DNA from: Rodentolepis nana
Taxonomy: Eukaryota > Platyhelminthes > Cestoda > Cyclophyllidea > Hymenolepididae
Length of the DNA: 18,281 nt
NCBI GenBank assembly: GCA_900617975.1
Contig: UZAE01000780.1
Span: 1 to 18,281 of the forward strand
Direction of reading: 5' to 3'
The translations under genes were made by a program, and so were the position numbers. Numbering within the stretch: the stretch's first letter is position 1; each line of letters begins with the position of its first letter. The notes beneath the pieces were generated by a model. It was given only the letters and a program-made list of their open reading frames with translations, did no database searches and was not told where the DNA came from. Positions 1 to 9,313 of this stretch are shown here, piece by piece.

Positions 1-50
1 TATACGTTGCCCAGAGTGCACCACGTGGAGGTAAGTCCATCGCACACCCC
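1..50 (-). repeat. SINE-like retroposon, copy A (5' head only, cut by window edge)
   Basis: Read on the minus strand, this stretch starts with GGGGTGTGCGATGGACTTAC and continues with the same CCTCCACGTGGTGCA block that opens the complete copies at 3554 and 10662. The 5' end (GGGG) is at 47-50 and the rest of the element lies left of the window. By analogy with the complete copies, the flank at 51-64 should be one arm of a target-site duplication, but the other arm is not visible. On the plus strand this copy offers AG|GTAAGT at 29-36, a perfect splice donor in the direction of the neighbouring PHD gene. Confidence 0.8.
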
Positions 51-124
51 GCATAGTAAAAATTGATGTTGTGCCTTGTTCCGCACTTCATCCCGTGAGC
101 GCATCTTGTTGCTCACACTTGTAG

Positions 125-160
125 CTTGAAGAAGTAGATTTACTAACGACGATGGATCAG
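125..160 (+). CDS. Candidate microexon of the PHD gene (LEEVDLLTTMDQ)
   Basis: An acceptor (CTCACACTTGTAG) ends at 124 and a donor GTAAAT starts at 161. The 36 nt between them are open in only one frame, phase 0 in and out, giving 12 residues of ordinary composition. Phase 0 does not join exon 359, which needs two carried bases. Using the weaker GT at 175 instead would supply them. The exon could also be the first coding exon (ATG at 152), but the open frame continues upstream of that ATG. Confidence 0.35.
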
Positions 161-2414
161 GTAAATGGCGCAAAGTGCCTTCTCATTCTCGGGGGTGTCT
201 ACCTACTAATTCAAAAATAGCCCAATTGTGTTTATGTTTTGAAATGGCAAACGAAATTCCATTCTTTATTAAGGAATACTTTTTTATTTGCCAAATATGT
301 CGGCATTTCAATTTCGACTTTTAAATATGCGGGGTTCACATTTTTTTCTAATTTCTAGCCAAATTAAAGAAGAACAAAAGTCCGACCCTGAGGAGCAAGA
401 GGAGGATGAGATGGAGGAAGAAGCAATGAGACACGCCGATTCTCCTTCTGCTGTCTGCAAACCACGACGTGGACGTATTTCACGAGAACAAGAAAGGAGA
501 TTATCCTCTCACTTTGAAGACGAAGAAGAAAATGATGATGAGGCTGATGGATCAAGTTCTCGTTGTAGGGAATTTCCTGTTTCGAGCCCATCAAGCGGGC
601 CTCGTAGACGTGGTGCTGGAGCCAAACATACTAGGGACTTCCGTAGTCTGGTCAAAGCTGCTCAACGTGATGTTGTAAGTAGTGTTCATTCATTAATGAA
701 TAGGATATACATTATTCTATGCATAACAACAACAGGAAGAAAATAATTTGGGAAAGGCAAGGCGACTTGACCCATGATCTCGAGGGAAGGGAGGAGGGGG
801 GGGGGGGGGGGGAGCAATTACTACTTTCTCTCACAGACCGAAGATCTAATGAAGTTCGTCGCGCTGAACTTGATTTCAACGCTAGGGATAGCATCCTGAT
901 ATATGGAAACCGAGGATTGGACACTGTAAGCCTTTGTTGCTCAATGCATTCGAGGAAAAGTGATTCTGTAGATTCTCCAAGAGCATTGCCTCCTTTTTTG
1001 CATTATTCACACACTGTCTCTTTGTTGTTATGACAGCCATCCTTAATCGAAGTATTCCTTAGCGTAGCGATTGATTTATTTTAGCCATGACTATGTGTGA
1101 GTTTCCTCTCGATTTTTTCTTTTACATAAAAAATTCAAGTGAAACTGGTTTATAATGGCTGGAATGACTTATCAACCCAGCCAGAAGTGAATTCTTGTTC
1201 TCATCGAGGGCTGGCTGTGTGATTTCCAAAGATTATTCCTGTTTACGGATAGCCTTAGAACCGTTGTGAGAAGACCGTAGTAGAGATTCATATCAATGTA
1301 TTTCTTTTTCTAGGCTGCAGCTCGTCGTTTTGCAGTATCTCAACGCCACAGGGGCTCGGCTTCACGTGGCCGAGGTGGTGCTGGTAGGCCTCGTGGGAGT
1401 CTTTCTCGTCAGTTGTACCAGAAACAGTACCAACAGCGAAGGAAATCTCGTCAAGAAGCTATCAATAATGAAGAGGAATACGATGAGGAGTTATGTGAAG
1501 CTCCAGGTGGATGTAAGAGACCTAGTGGAAATGTCAGTTGGGTGGCGTGTGATCAGTGCGACTCCTGGTACCATCAGCGATGTGTTGGCATCATGAATAC
1601 TCGGGAGGTAAGTTTGTTTTCATACACCGCTTTTATCACTGAGCTCGAGTCCCATAATAACTTGAGTTTGACGTTGGCTATTGATTAATGTCAAAATTGT
1701 AGGTAGATATGTGTAGTCTATGTCATTTATTTTCAGGTTCCGGATGTGTATGTGTGTAACAACTGCCAAGCGAACAACACCGCGACCAGAAGGGAGGCCC
1801 TCAAGATTAAAAATTTCCGAGTAATCCGAGGAGGACGCTGGAAGAAGATGTGTGATGCTGAGATGTACCTTTCGGATTTTGAAGTGGAAGAGGGGATGGG
1901 TGAAAACGAACCATCGGCATCACCAAAACGGCCTCGAATCTGTTCTCCAGAATCTGTTCCATGTGAGCTTTCCAATTCTGTTCTCGTGCTTCTATTTAAA
2001 TTATTTCTTTATAATTCTATCTTGTTTAGCTTAATTTAACTTTGAATTGATCTGAGTTCAATATAAGGTGATAGATGCTATTGTTTCCTGAGTGAATTTC
2101 TGTCCACAGAGTCCGAAGGTGTGCAGATCAGTTATGTTGGATGCGTATGAAGTGTGATGTCTATATTTCGTAAAGTTGGTGCTATTATGTTTGTGTTTAT
2201 TTTCCTCGCTATAATAGCCACCTCGAGATCAACAGTTGGCGTTGAAAGCGCAGGTGCTGAAGCTTTGCTTGCTGCGATTGACGTCCTCGATGCCATTCCA
2301 CAAGAAATGGATGCAGCAGACGCCGCAAAAGCGGAGAATGTGATAAATGACAACCCATCTCCTTGTCATCAGCCGAAACCAGACGAGGAGTCTGAGCTTC
2401 TGATGGTTGAATAG
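125..2414 (+). CDS. PHD-finger chromatin protein, 3' part (KDM5/JARID1-like C-terminus)
   Basis: Partial gene running in from the left edge. Exons with good support are 359-674, 1314-1607, 1737-1962 and 2218-2414 (stop TAG at 2412-2414); a 36-nt exon at 125-160 and an exon at 837-925 are tentative. The order is an acidic segment (359-560), basic and Ser-rich sequence, an Arg/Gly/Gln-rich linker (1314-1450), a complete C4HC3 PHD finger (1494-1766) and an acidic Ala-rich tail. The PHD spacing is C-x5-C-x11-C-x2-C-x4-H-x2-C-x14-C-x2-C, with WVACDQCDSWYHQRCVG at its core. The pattern C..C..P.G..V.WV.CD..W.H..CVG is typical of the C-terminal PHD of KDM5 demethylases, which reads histone H3 tails; other PHD families remain possible because the JmjC part would lie outside the window. 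After the PHD comes a basic PKRPR stretch that could be a nuclear signal. The 1607/1737 and 1962/2218 junctions close in phase; two upstream junctions do not (see findings). Confidence 0.7.
796..812 (+). repeat. G17 homopolymer
   Basis: Uninterrupted run of 17 G in an AT-rich background, just upstream of the acceptor for the candidate exon at 837. Its length is likely to vary and may be misassembled. Confidence 0.9.
837..925 (+). CDS. Candidate cassette exon of the PHD gene
   Basis: A pyrimidine-rich acceptor (CTACTTTCTCTCACAG) ends at 836 and a GTAAGC donor follows 925. One frame is fully open and ends in phase 0, as the exon at 1314 requires; it encodes a charged, protein-like stretch (RRSNEVRRAELDFNARDS and on). 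It needs one carried base at its start, whereas the consensus donor of the previous exon at 674/675 leaves none. Skipping it joins 674 to 1314 in phase, so it may be alternative, or the upstream donor may be the GT at 679. Confidence 0.35.
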
Positions 2415-2488
2415 GTAAACTCGTTTTCTTTACCCATTAGTATATTCGTCTTCCTACATCTTCTTAATTATTTTCTTCTTGTCTTCAG
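2415..2488 (+). other. Putative 3'UTR intron immediately after the PHD-gene stop codon
   Basis: The stop TAG (2412-2414) is followed at once by GTAAAC, and a strong acceptor TTCTTCTTGTCTTCAG ends at 2488. The 74-nt length fits the short introns elsewhere in the window. Removing it leaves the protein unchanged. Confidence 0.45.
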
Positions 2489-3539
2489 AAACGAGGGCGG
2501 ATGCGTGGTGCCCCGTCTGTAATTAGCCCTCCATTTTAACATTTTATCATTAATATATGCTTTCTTACTATTTGTTGTCACATAATGGATGTGGAAATAG
2601 AGTGCTATATGCCTTCACTTTGCAAGCTTCTATCTTTATGGCCTAAGTATAAAAATATTCAATTATTTGAGTGACGTAAACAATACCTCTACCACCTTTT
2701 AAAAATATTAGCGCATTTCATGCGAAACATGGATGTTCCAAGAGAAAGAACTCATCTCTAGTTAGGAAGAATTTTAATAGTTTGGGCTAATATCGCCTTG
2801 AAGCACTTTCTTTGTGCGGCCAGATCAACTAGGTAAACGACATTAATTAATTTGGCAAATAGCATTTACAATGGGACACAAATGATCAATTGTCGAAAAG
2901 GAGTTGAAATTATTCCTGAGTGTTGCAATATATAATTTCTATATATATATTGTTACAGCTATCAGCAAATTTTAGAGCTAAGCAGAAAATGTGTTCTAAC
3001 TCACTTAAGGTAATTTCTATATATAATTGATAGGATAATTTAATATTAATGCGAAAACAAGCAGACGTTTAAAGTAGAATAATCCCTTAACTATAAAGCT
3101 AATCAACGAATTCAATTCTTAGTTTCAACAAAGCTCTCTCTCTCCCCCAGTATCGTAATTTCTGATTCGAATAGGCATTTATATATGTTGTTTCAAAGAA
3201 CAACTTCTACCCTTAACGTGGCACAAAAATATACTACCCATTCAATAGAACTGCTAGCACTTTACCTATTACCAGTCAGTGTCTCTGTGGTTGTCTGATG
3301 CGATTTGCCTTCCATTGACCACAGTTGTTTGAAGAACAATGGTCAAGCTCCTGCTTCCTACTCCAAAGTACTTTTGTCCCAATGCAATTTCTCCAATTCT
3401 ATCAAGTGTTTATATTTATCGCCAACTGGAATCTTGTTGCGCCTTATATTCTGTGTCATCTTTGTACTTCAGTGTTTTTATTGTGGGATAACATCTGATC
3501 ACATTTAATAACTGCATTCTGGAAGCAATTCACCCTTTT
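2489..3539. other. Intergenic region after the PHD gene
   Basis: Probable 3'UTR, then AT-rich DNA with TA-rich microsatellite-like patches near 2928-2952 and 3011-3028 and a CT run near 3131. I found no canonical AATAAA close to the stop and no convincing coding sequence. An open frame at 3305-3508 begins at a non-ATG codon and has no supporting features. Confidence 0.5.
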
Positions 3540-3553
3540 AATATTTGAGATGT
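3540..3553 (+). repeat. Target-site duplication, left arm, copy B
   Basis: AATATTTGAGATGT, identical in all 14 positions to 3879-3892 on the other side of the element. Confidence 0.9.
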
Positions 3554-3878
3554 GGGGTGTGCAATGGACTTACCTCCACGTGGTGCATCCTGGGCAACGT
3601 ATTCTCATACAGCAAAGTCTATTAACCGGCAGTTGACTTATCACTTCAAATTACCATCACCCCACTATATGTCATATTTGACTACTTCCACAGTAAACAC
3701 CTCGCCTTTTTTCTACCTTTGTGTCTGCCTCTTTTATATCTTTGAAACACTCTTCTGTTCCTCCCCCCCCCCTCTCGACATTTTTTCCACTTTGATGTTT
3801 CTCCTCCCCTCTGTGAAACCTGAAGTCAACTAAAAGCCTAACGATAACTATCAAAACGCCTGCCATTTGATATAAATA
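3554..3878 (+). repeat. SINE-like retroposon, copy B (complete, 325 bp)
   Basis: Starts GGGGTGTGCAATGGACTTAC, passes through a pyrimidine-rich middle (with a C10 run at 3763-3772), then a conserved block ending AACTATCAAAACGCCTGCC and an ATAAAT-type tail holding AATAAA. It is flanked by a perfect 14-bp duplication. The sequence matches copies C and D along their whole length and copy A over its head. Target-site duplication plus an A/T-rich 3' tail indicates insertion by target-primed reverse transcription, so it is a non-LTR, non-autonomous element. I see no box A or box B, so a tRNA or 5S origin is unlikely. It lies between the convergent PHD gene and LIAS. Confidence 0.9.
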
Positions 3879-3892
3879 AATATTTGAGATGT
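3879..3892 (+). repeat. Target-site duplication, right arm, copy B
   Basis: Second perfect copy of AATATTTGAGATGT, directly after the A/T-rich tail. Confidence 0.9.
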
Positions 3893-4218
3893 TCCAAGCT
3901 AGCTTATCCCTATTGTAATCTAAAATCCTCACAGCCGGCGACATTCAGAACTTATTTACAACAGTTCATTTGTACCTTATTATAACTATAAGTAATTAAA
4001 TTAGTTTGATTAATTAGTTGTTAAGCTTCCTTTGATCACATTGACCACAATCAAGGCTAAAAAATCCAGGAATAAAATAATATACTTTGGCGTCATATTT
4101 TTAGATTTTCTATACAGCACTCAGTAACCTCAACTCGTTAAAAACCGGGGGGTTGAGCAAGGCCTATGATAATACACACTATAGGGGGGGGGGGGGGGGA
4201 CTGAGATCAGAGCTCGTA
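3893..4218. other. Downstream region / 3'UTR of lipoyl synthase
   Basis: On the minus strand this follows the LIAS stop. It holds a G16 run at 4184-4199 (a C16 run in the LIAS transcript, about 20 nt after the stop) and a shorter G6 run at 4147-4152. I saw no canonical polyadenylation hexamer on the minus strand here. Confidence 0.5.
4184..4199 (+). repeat. G16 homopolymer in the LIAS 3'UTR
   Basis: Sixteen uninterrupted G on the plus strand; the LIAS mRNA would carry C16. It lies 19 bp beyond the stop codon. Confidence 0.9.
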
Positions 4219-7200
4219 TCACGCACGACTCGCTGTCCTCCTGTTCTTGACAATGTTCTTTATATAATATTCGCCTGCTTTGTAAGAGGAACGCACTAGG
4301 GGACCGCTTGCAACCGACAGGAAACCCATTGACTTGGCTACTTCCTCCCACTCTACAAATTTGTCCGGGTGGACGTATTCCTTAACCTAGGAAAGGCAAA
4401 AATGAAAGCAAGCTTAATTTATCAAGAAAATCAATTGTTAAGGACAATATTACACAGCTGGTAGTTTAAAGCCCTTTTCAATGAAACGCTGTACAAATCA
4501 CTACGGTATTGAGCGATATTTTGGAAAACACTTTTTAATTCAAGACGGTCTCATATTAGTTAGGAAGCAATGATTGGTTATTGTTAAAGAGAGGTTAGAA
4601 AAAACTTAATACTTCCACCGTCTGCATTCGATTTTGTCTAATATTGGACCCATTGGTTTATATTGATCCGTTAATCTTTAGCATTCCACACCTACTAAGC
4701 TGAGCAAAATTGACACATTTCTCAAGACTCTGAAATTATTATTATTATTATAGGGAAATAAAACAACATTCAGCACTACTCAGCGTATGAAGCAATTCTT
4801 CACTAGAGGGGGCATTGCATGCACTTAAAATCCTATTACTGGCAGAATAATAACTAAGATCAGGAGATTCTAAGATTTGAGCCTCAAACGTCACGACCAC
4901 TGGTCGAATAGGAGTACATCACTAGCAAATAGAAGCGATACAGATAGAGGAGGATATGCAAAACCCTGAAGAAGAAAGTCTAAAGTTTTACACCATTACT
5001 ACGATACTCAAGTTGGAACCCCTAATTTAACCTTTAAGGGGTTCCCCAAAATTGGTAGGTACGTCCCCTTAAAATAGCCTATAACCTATGAATAATCGAT
5101 CCATTTGCCTGTTCAACCATTTCAAATAAACGAAAAGATGTTTCTCCCTTTGACCTTTGCTCTTACTAAAATTGTGGCTCCTGGGAAGTTGATAGGCTAC
5201 AATCATGAACTCTTGTGCGAACCACCGCCTAAAATATAAGAATAACCTTTAAATGTCGCCTTGTCGGTTGAATGTACTGTCCCAGAGTTACACAATCCAC
5301 TCCAGCTTGACGGAGATCAGAAAGGGTTGTACGAATCTCCTCATCAGTCTCCCCCAGACCCAACATGATACTTGACTTAGTCACAATATGCTCATTGCTG
5401 TTGCGTCGGGAATCGTACTCTTTTGCATACTCTAGAACTGATAGGGACTGAAGATAGGACGCTTTGGGGTCACGAACTGATCTAGAAAGAGAGTGGAATG
5501 GAAGGTAATCAATACTCCTGAATTAATAGATAATGCTAAAGGGGTGAGATGTGAAACAAACTTGGTAAGTGAATCTACTGTCTCAATGTTGTGAGCGTAG
5601 ACGTCTAAACCACTGTCAACCATGGTTTCGATGGAGGTCTTGAGACCCTGGAAATCAGGCATAAGGCACTCGACGAGGATGGAAGGAATTTTTGTTTTGA
5701 TCTGATGCACTAGATGAGGAAGAAATTATTTTTACTACAAAATAAGAAAATTTAGCATAGTAACTCCAAAATTTTACCTATGTAAAGAGAATGGCTGTAC
5801 TCGTTTACACTCTAACTAAGACGTCCCAAATGTTCTTTTTACACTATTGAAATAGAATGACCATCTTGATAAGATGAACAGTAGTCCTGAGTTGGGGATG
5901 TGAAATTTAGCCCTAATTAGGACATTTAGTAGTTACGCGTCTCATTAGGCTTCAAATCCTCCCTATTTAAAATATTCAGAAAGATGCTTTAGTCAAAAAA
6001 AAGTGTTGTCTTATACGCTGTCGGGTTGTATTGTATTCAATGCCCATACTCCATTCATCGACTTGGCGCTGTGACCGCATAGCCGTAAGTTGGTCCATGC
6101 TAATCGGGAACTTCACTTCCAATTTCCTCAGTGTGGAAAACATGCGCTGTTGCCATTTCAAAGGACAAATTGAATCCGGTGTTAGCATTGAAGATGTAGG
6201 GGGCTTCAATCAACCCTCTGTCTTTCACAAAGCAACCATAAATAGGAAAGTGTAAGTTCTTATTCCCCCCTCGATGTTACAAGTTAATTGTTCATATTTC
6301 TATGCTATTTGTAGATCGTTAACAGTTATGGACGCAAAATTCTTTTATTCGAACCCGTCATGCTGTTTTATTGGAAGTACGAGAACCTACTCCCGATAAA
6401 AAGAACTTTAGCATCACTTAACAAAAAAGTCAATGGTTCCTTCAAGTATTCATTCTTCACAACTTGGTGGTCTTAGTTCTAGAGTTAATCTATGCAGCAC
6501 TATATCAGTATACGAATATGCGGTTTGATGTAAAGTAATTCTAATCGCAGATACTATGACCAATATAACGTAGTAACGTCTATTTCGAGGGATAAATTTA
6601 CGTTGCCCTCATTATGTGATACAAACGACTGAGTGTGGAAGGAGTACTTTCCGCTTGCGGAATGTCAACGTACCAGTTTCAGCAAAATGTGCAGCACCAC
6701 CATCGAGCATATCATCTCTATCAACGGAGGTGATGACAATATAGTCGACGTTCCACTTGCTCACGGCCTCAGCGGTATTCTTTGGCTCCTCGGGATCCAG
6801 TGGAGGTGGGCTTCGCGATGTTTTCACGGAACAAAAACGACATGCTCGGGTACAAGTGTCGCCCATTATCTAGTGAAAAAAAGCAATATCAATGAGACAA
6901 TTCGGAAGAAGCTGTTTTGAGTATAGATTGGAATGTCGGTTGAAACTTTCCAAGTCTTTTAAGGCGTATTCAAAGTACACGGCTAGGATATCCTGAACCC
7001 ACTCTTGTGAGGAGCTTAAAGTCTACCAGGGCACAGTGAATGTGCAGCGATGGGTATTGATCTAGTGACCCTTGATTTGTAATTCGTGAAAATACACCAA
7101 TGAATCACAGTAATACATGCATCATGGTAATTTAAGTTCACGCATACCCTTTGCACTCAAGTGTAATAGATACAAAGAATAAGCAATTAACAGAACCTGG

Positions 7201-9299
7201 GTAAAATGAAATTTGACATTATTACTGCGAGTCAACTACATGTGAAGTGCAAAGAGGGGTGCACCGCTCGGAATGCCTTTGGACAGACGCACACTCAAGA
7301 GATGATTACCTTACACAATTTTTTTTTCTATTTGAGCCAAAGAATCAAATCAAGTGCTAAATGTAACAAGCAGGGCGTTTTTTCAAATATATCCTCACAG
7401 TATCCCCATTTGAAAGGAGAAGTAGAAGGAACACCTCCGGATATGTCAAAATTTTCCACTACTTGAGTCAAAAATGACCTGAAACGTCTACATTTAGGTC
7501 ATAACCATATCATAAATTGAATGTCTGGGCGATTAATGGCACTGGAATCCATATCGTCGACAGTACTTCAACGTCCCAGAAATTCCAATTATTACTAACG
7601 CATCGAAGATCCAAACTAGTTCGATTAGAGCTGATTATTTAGGATCGCATTTCGCTGTAATCAATTTCAAGAAACTTGATACACACTTTGCTCTTACTCA
7701 ACTTATTTAAGAAATTGGACAATAGAGAGTCTTAAAAAGACAAATTTAGGATTTTAAGAATTTCAAGAAAAGAGGGGATTTTGAAAATCTTAACAATAGG
7801 TAGTAAAATATTCAAGACAGAAATATGCAGAAAATTAATCTGAGAAAGTTAATTCATTTGCATCCTCTCTCTCTCTCGAAAAAAAATATTTGCGCCCTAG
7901 ATTAGGGACTTGAAAGTGGTGAGATTTAAATATCTCAAAAAGTTTCTGCAATTCAAACTTATGAAAAATTTACACGCCTATCTTAATTTCAGTACAGTAC
8001 AGTATAGATCCTTAGCATCTACATAATAAGCATTGGGGTAAAGTGAATGCATTCACCATGATAGTTGCTGTTGGCACACCACCTTCATCACCGCCTTTCC
8101 AGCATTCACTTCGATTTGGACAGCGCGCTTCCTCGCATACCTGAAAAATAAAACAAAAAAGTCAAAGCTGAATCAGAAATTCATACATCAGACAGCATAC
8201 CAGACCCCAATATTAACAATGTTGCTTACTGTATGCAGCTTTAATCCTCGAAGGTCTCCAGCCATCTTGGAGACTTTCTCGCCTTGTGCGATCCCCACCT
8301 TCAACCAGGGAGGAAGACGAAGCCTAAAAACAACAATTAGAATCATTAATAAGGGGGATAAAAATCCCATTCAAATCCAGCTAAGAAGATGGCATTCATA
8401 GCGAATACGTTTTCGACTGGAAAAGAAAAACGCGCTGATGGAAAGGCCTGTATCTAACATTAAGGTCTAAATCGAAATTCAGTGGGGTTGAATCAAGTAA
8501 AGAGACCGAAAAGTGAGATATGACCCCGCAGAAAGCAAATGAATTAACTCTGACCCCCCAATTGCGATTTCCTTTAACTCTGGCATTTGATTAGTCATGT
8601 TTGTAACCTTCCCAAGGTCTGGCATAAATATGCGCATCAAAAGTAGATTACACGTCTTTCACCTATTGGAACCTAGGAAGAGCTTTCTGCACTCAAGTAA
8701 ATCTCCCCCCCCCCCACTCCCCTCCCGGCTAGATCAATAGTTAACAAGTTAATTCGCCTCTTCTTTCGTCCTAATAAATGTAACGGACTAGGAACTACGC
8801 ACAAGAGATCCATAAGATATCATGCATTACCTGGTTCACATCTTTGTATATTGTTTAGATAGGCAATAATAATGATAGCCCACAATTTCAAGAAAACTTG
8901 AAACTTACAACAGAACAATAGAACTTCATCAAAATCAAAAAACAAATATTTACATCTTTTAAATTCTCAGAAAGGAAATTCCTCAGCAGTTAAAAAAGGT
9001 TGAACTCTGTTAGCCTACCTCCCATTAGGAGACTGGTCAATCTGTGTAATACAACCACCGGGAATTGGGGCTCCCATAGACACATCCAATTTGACAAAAT
9101 CTCCCAAACTCGGTCCATAGCTTATCTTTTTCTTGAATTCGCTCACAATTTCATCTTTCTTATTATGAGTAGATCCATTTCCGCCACAACATTTCCCCTC
9201 GCTTGTACCTGACGACTCACATGACAGCCCACGCACTAAGGCTGAGGAGGAGAAAAATGCACTGGGTCGCCTCCAAAGGAACTGCGAATGTCTCAACAT
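4219..9299 (-). CDS. LIAS: Lipoyl synthase, mitochondrial (seven exons, 401 aa)
   Basis: Radical-SAM enzyme that inserts two sulfurs into protein-bound octanoyl groups to make lipoyl cofactors for pyruvate and 2-oxoglutarate dehydrogenases and the glycine cleavage system, in the mitochondrial matrix. Exons in order are 9299-9019, 8323-8230, 8140-8057, 6869-6674, 5709-5562, 5481-5247 and 4386-4219 (stop at 4221-4219); all phases close to 1206 nt. The N-terminus ([20 protein letters not shown]) is Arg/Ser-rich without acids, like a transit peptide. The auxiliary cluster motif [12 protein letters not shown] supplies C127, C132 and C138; the radical-SAM motif CTRACRFC supplies C159, C163 and C166; TSVDRDDM and [12 protein letters not shown] follow; the C-terminal RSSY is at 378-381. 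At 401 aa it is slightly longer than animal LIAS, mainly at the N-terminus. The donor after exon 5 (AA|GTTTGT) is weak but is the only one that fits phase. It lies 203 bp downstream of GCNA on the same strand. Confidence 0.96.
4387..5246 (-). other. LIAS intron 6
   Basis: Donor GTTATT and acceptor CTTTCCTAG. It contains an (ATT)5-6 microsatellite at 4735-4752. I see no other structure in its 860 bp. Confidence 0.85.
4735..4752 (+). repeat. ATT trinucleotide microsatellite
   Basis: Five to six ATT units inside LIAS intron 6. Confidence 0.85.
5710..6673 (-). other. LIAS intron 4
   Basis: Donor GTACGT and acceptor CTTCCTCATCTAG, 964 bp. The middle (5976-6276) holds a coding-like island described separately; the rest is AT-rich with nothing recognised. 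Confidence 0.85.
5976..6276 (-). pseudogene. Coding-like island with a frameshift, inside LIAS intron 4
   Basis: On the minus strand 58 codons are open from 6276 to 6103, ending in TAG at 6102-6100. Their composition is protein-like (for example [20 protein letters not shown], then [16 protein letters not shown]). At the CCC run near 6106-6108 the protein-like quality passes to a second minus frame that stays open to 5976 (for example [19 protein letters not shown]). One extra base in that run would explain the switch. I do not recognise the family and saw no good splice sites around it, so it is more likely a fragment of a retroposed or decayed gene than a nested gene. Chance remains possible. 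Confidence 0.3.
6870..8056 (-). other. LIAS intron 3
   Basis: Donor GTGAAT and acceptor TTTTTTTCACTAG, 1187 bp. It contains a CT microsatellite at 7865-7877 and three tandem ACAGT units at about 7990-8004. An 86-codon plus-strand frame at 7206-7466 has no features suggesting a gene. Confidence 0.85.
8324..9018 (-). other. LIAS intron 1
   Basis: Donor GTAGGC and acceptor TTGTTTTTAG, 695 bp, with a C11 run at 8705-8715. Nothing else recognised. Confidence 0.85.
8705..8715 (+). repeat. C11 homopolymer in LIAS intron 1
   Basis: Uninterrupted run of eleven C in an AT-rich intron. Confidence 0.9.
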
Positions 9300-9313
9300 G
9301 TCTGAAACAAAAA
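9300..9313 (-). promoter_or_regulatory. 3' splice acceptor 2 nt upstream of the LIAS start codon
   Basis: Read on the minus strand, a T-rich tract runs into TTTCAG (AG at 9303-9302), followed by AC and then the ATG at 9299-9297. It is either a trans-splicing acceptor or the end of a 5'UTR intron. Its place between two closely spaced genes on one strand favours the former. Confidence 0.5.

Larger units (their letters stand above)
675..1313 (+). other. Intron region of the PHD gene
   Basis: Starts with GTAAGT and ends with a TTTCTTTTTCTAG acceptor. It contains the candidate exon 837-925 and a run of 17 G at 796-812. I recognise nothing else in 926-1313. Confidence 0.6.

Noticed and set aside
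2154..2219. Hydrophobic segment before the last PHD-gene exon, resembling a membrane helix or signal peptide
   Set aside because: It is the pyrimidine-rich end of the intron; an acceptor at 2216-2217 joins exon 1962 to 2218 exactly in phase.
3568..3575. ACTTACCT in the retroposon as evidence of a U1 snRNA origin
   Set aside because: The eight bases equal the U1 5' end, but the following sequence does not resemble U1 and the match is not at the element's first base.
3554..3660. tRNA-derived SINE head
   Set aside because: I could not find a box A / box B pair in either orientation in any copy.
3552..3833. Open frame across retroposon copy B, with a similar one in copy C (10567-10941)
   Set aside because: The frames look alike only because the DNA is repeated. 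The pyrimidine-rich middle diverges at the residue level and copy D is broken by a deletion and stops, so a conserved protein is not supported.
6633..6920. 95-codon plus-strand frame
   Set aside because: It is antisense to the radical-SAM exon of LIAS (6869-6674).
7206..7466. 86-codon plus-strand frame in LIAS intron 3
   Set aside because: No recognisable domain, start context or splice partners; length is unremarkable for an intron of this size.
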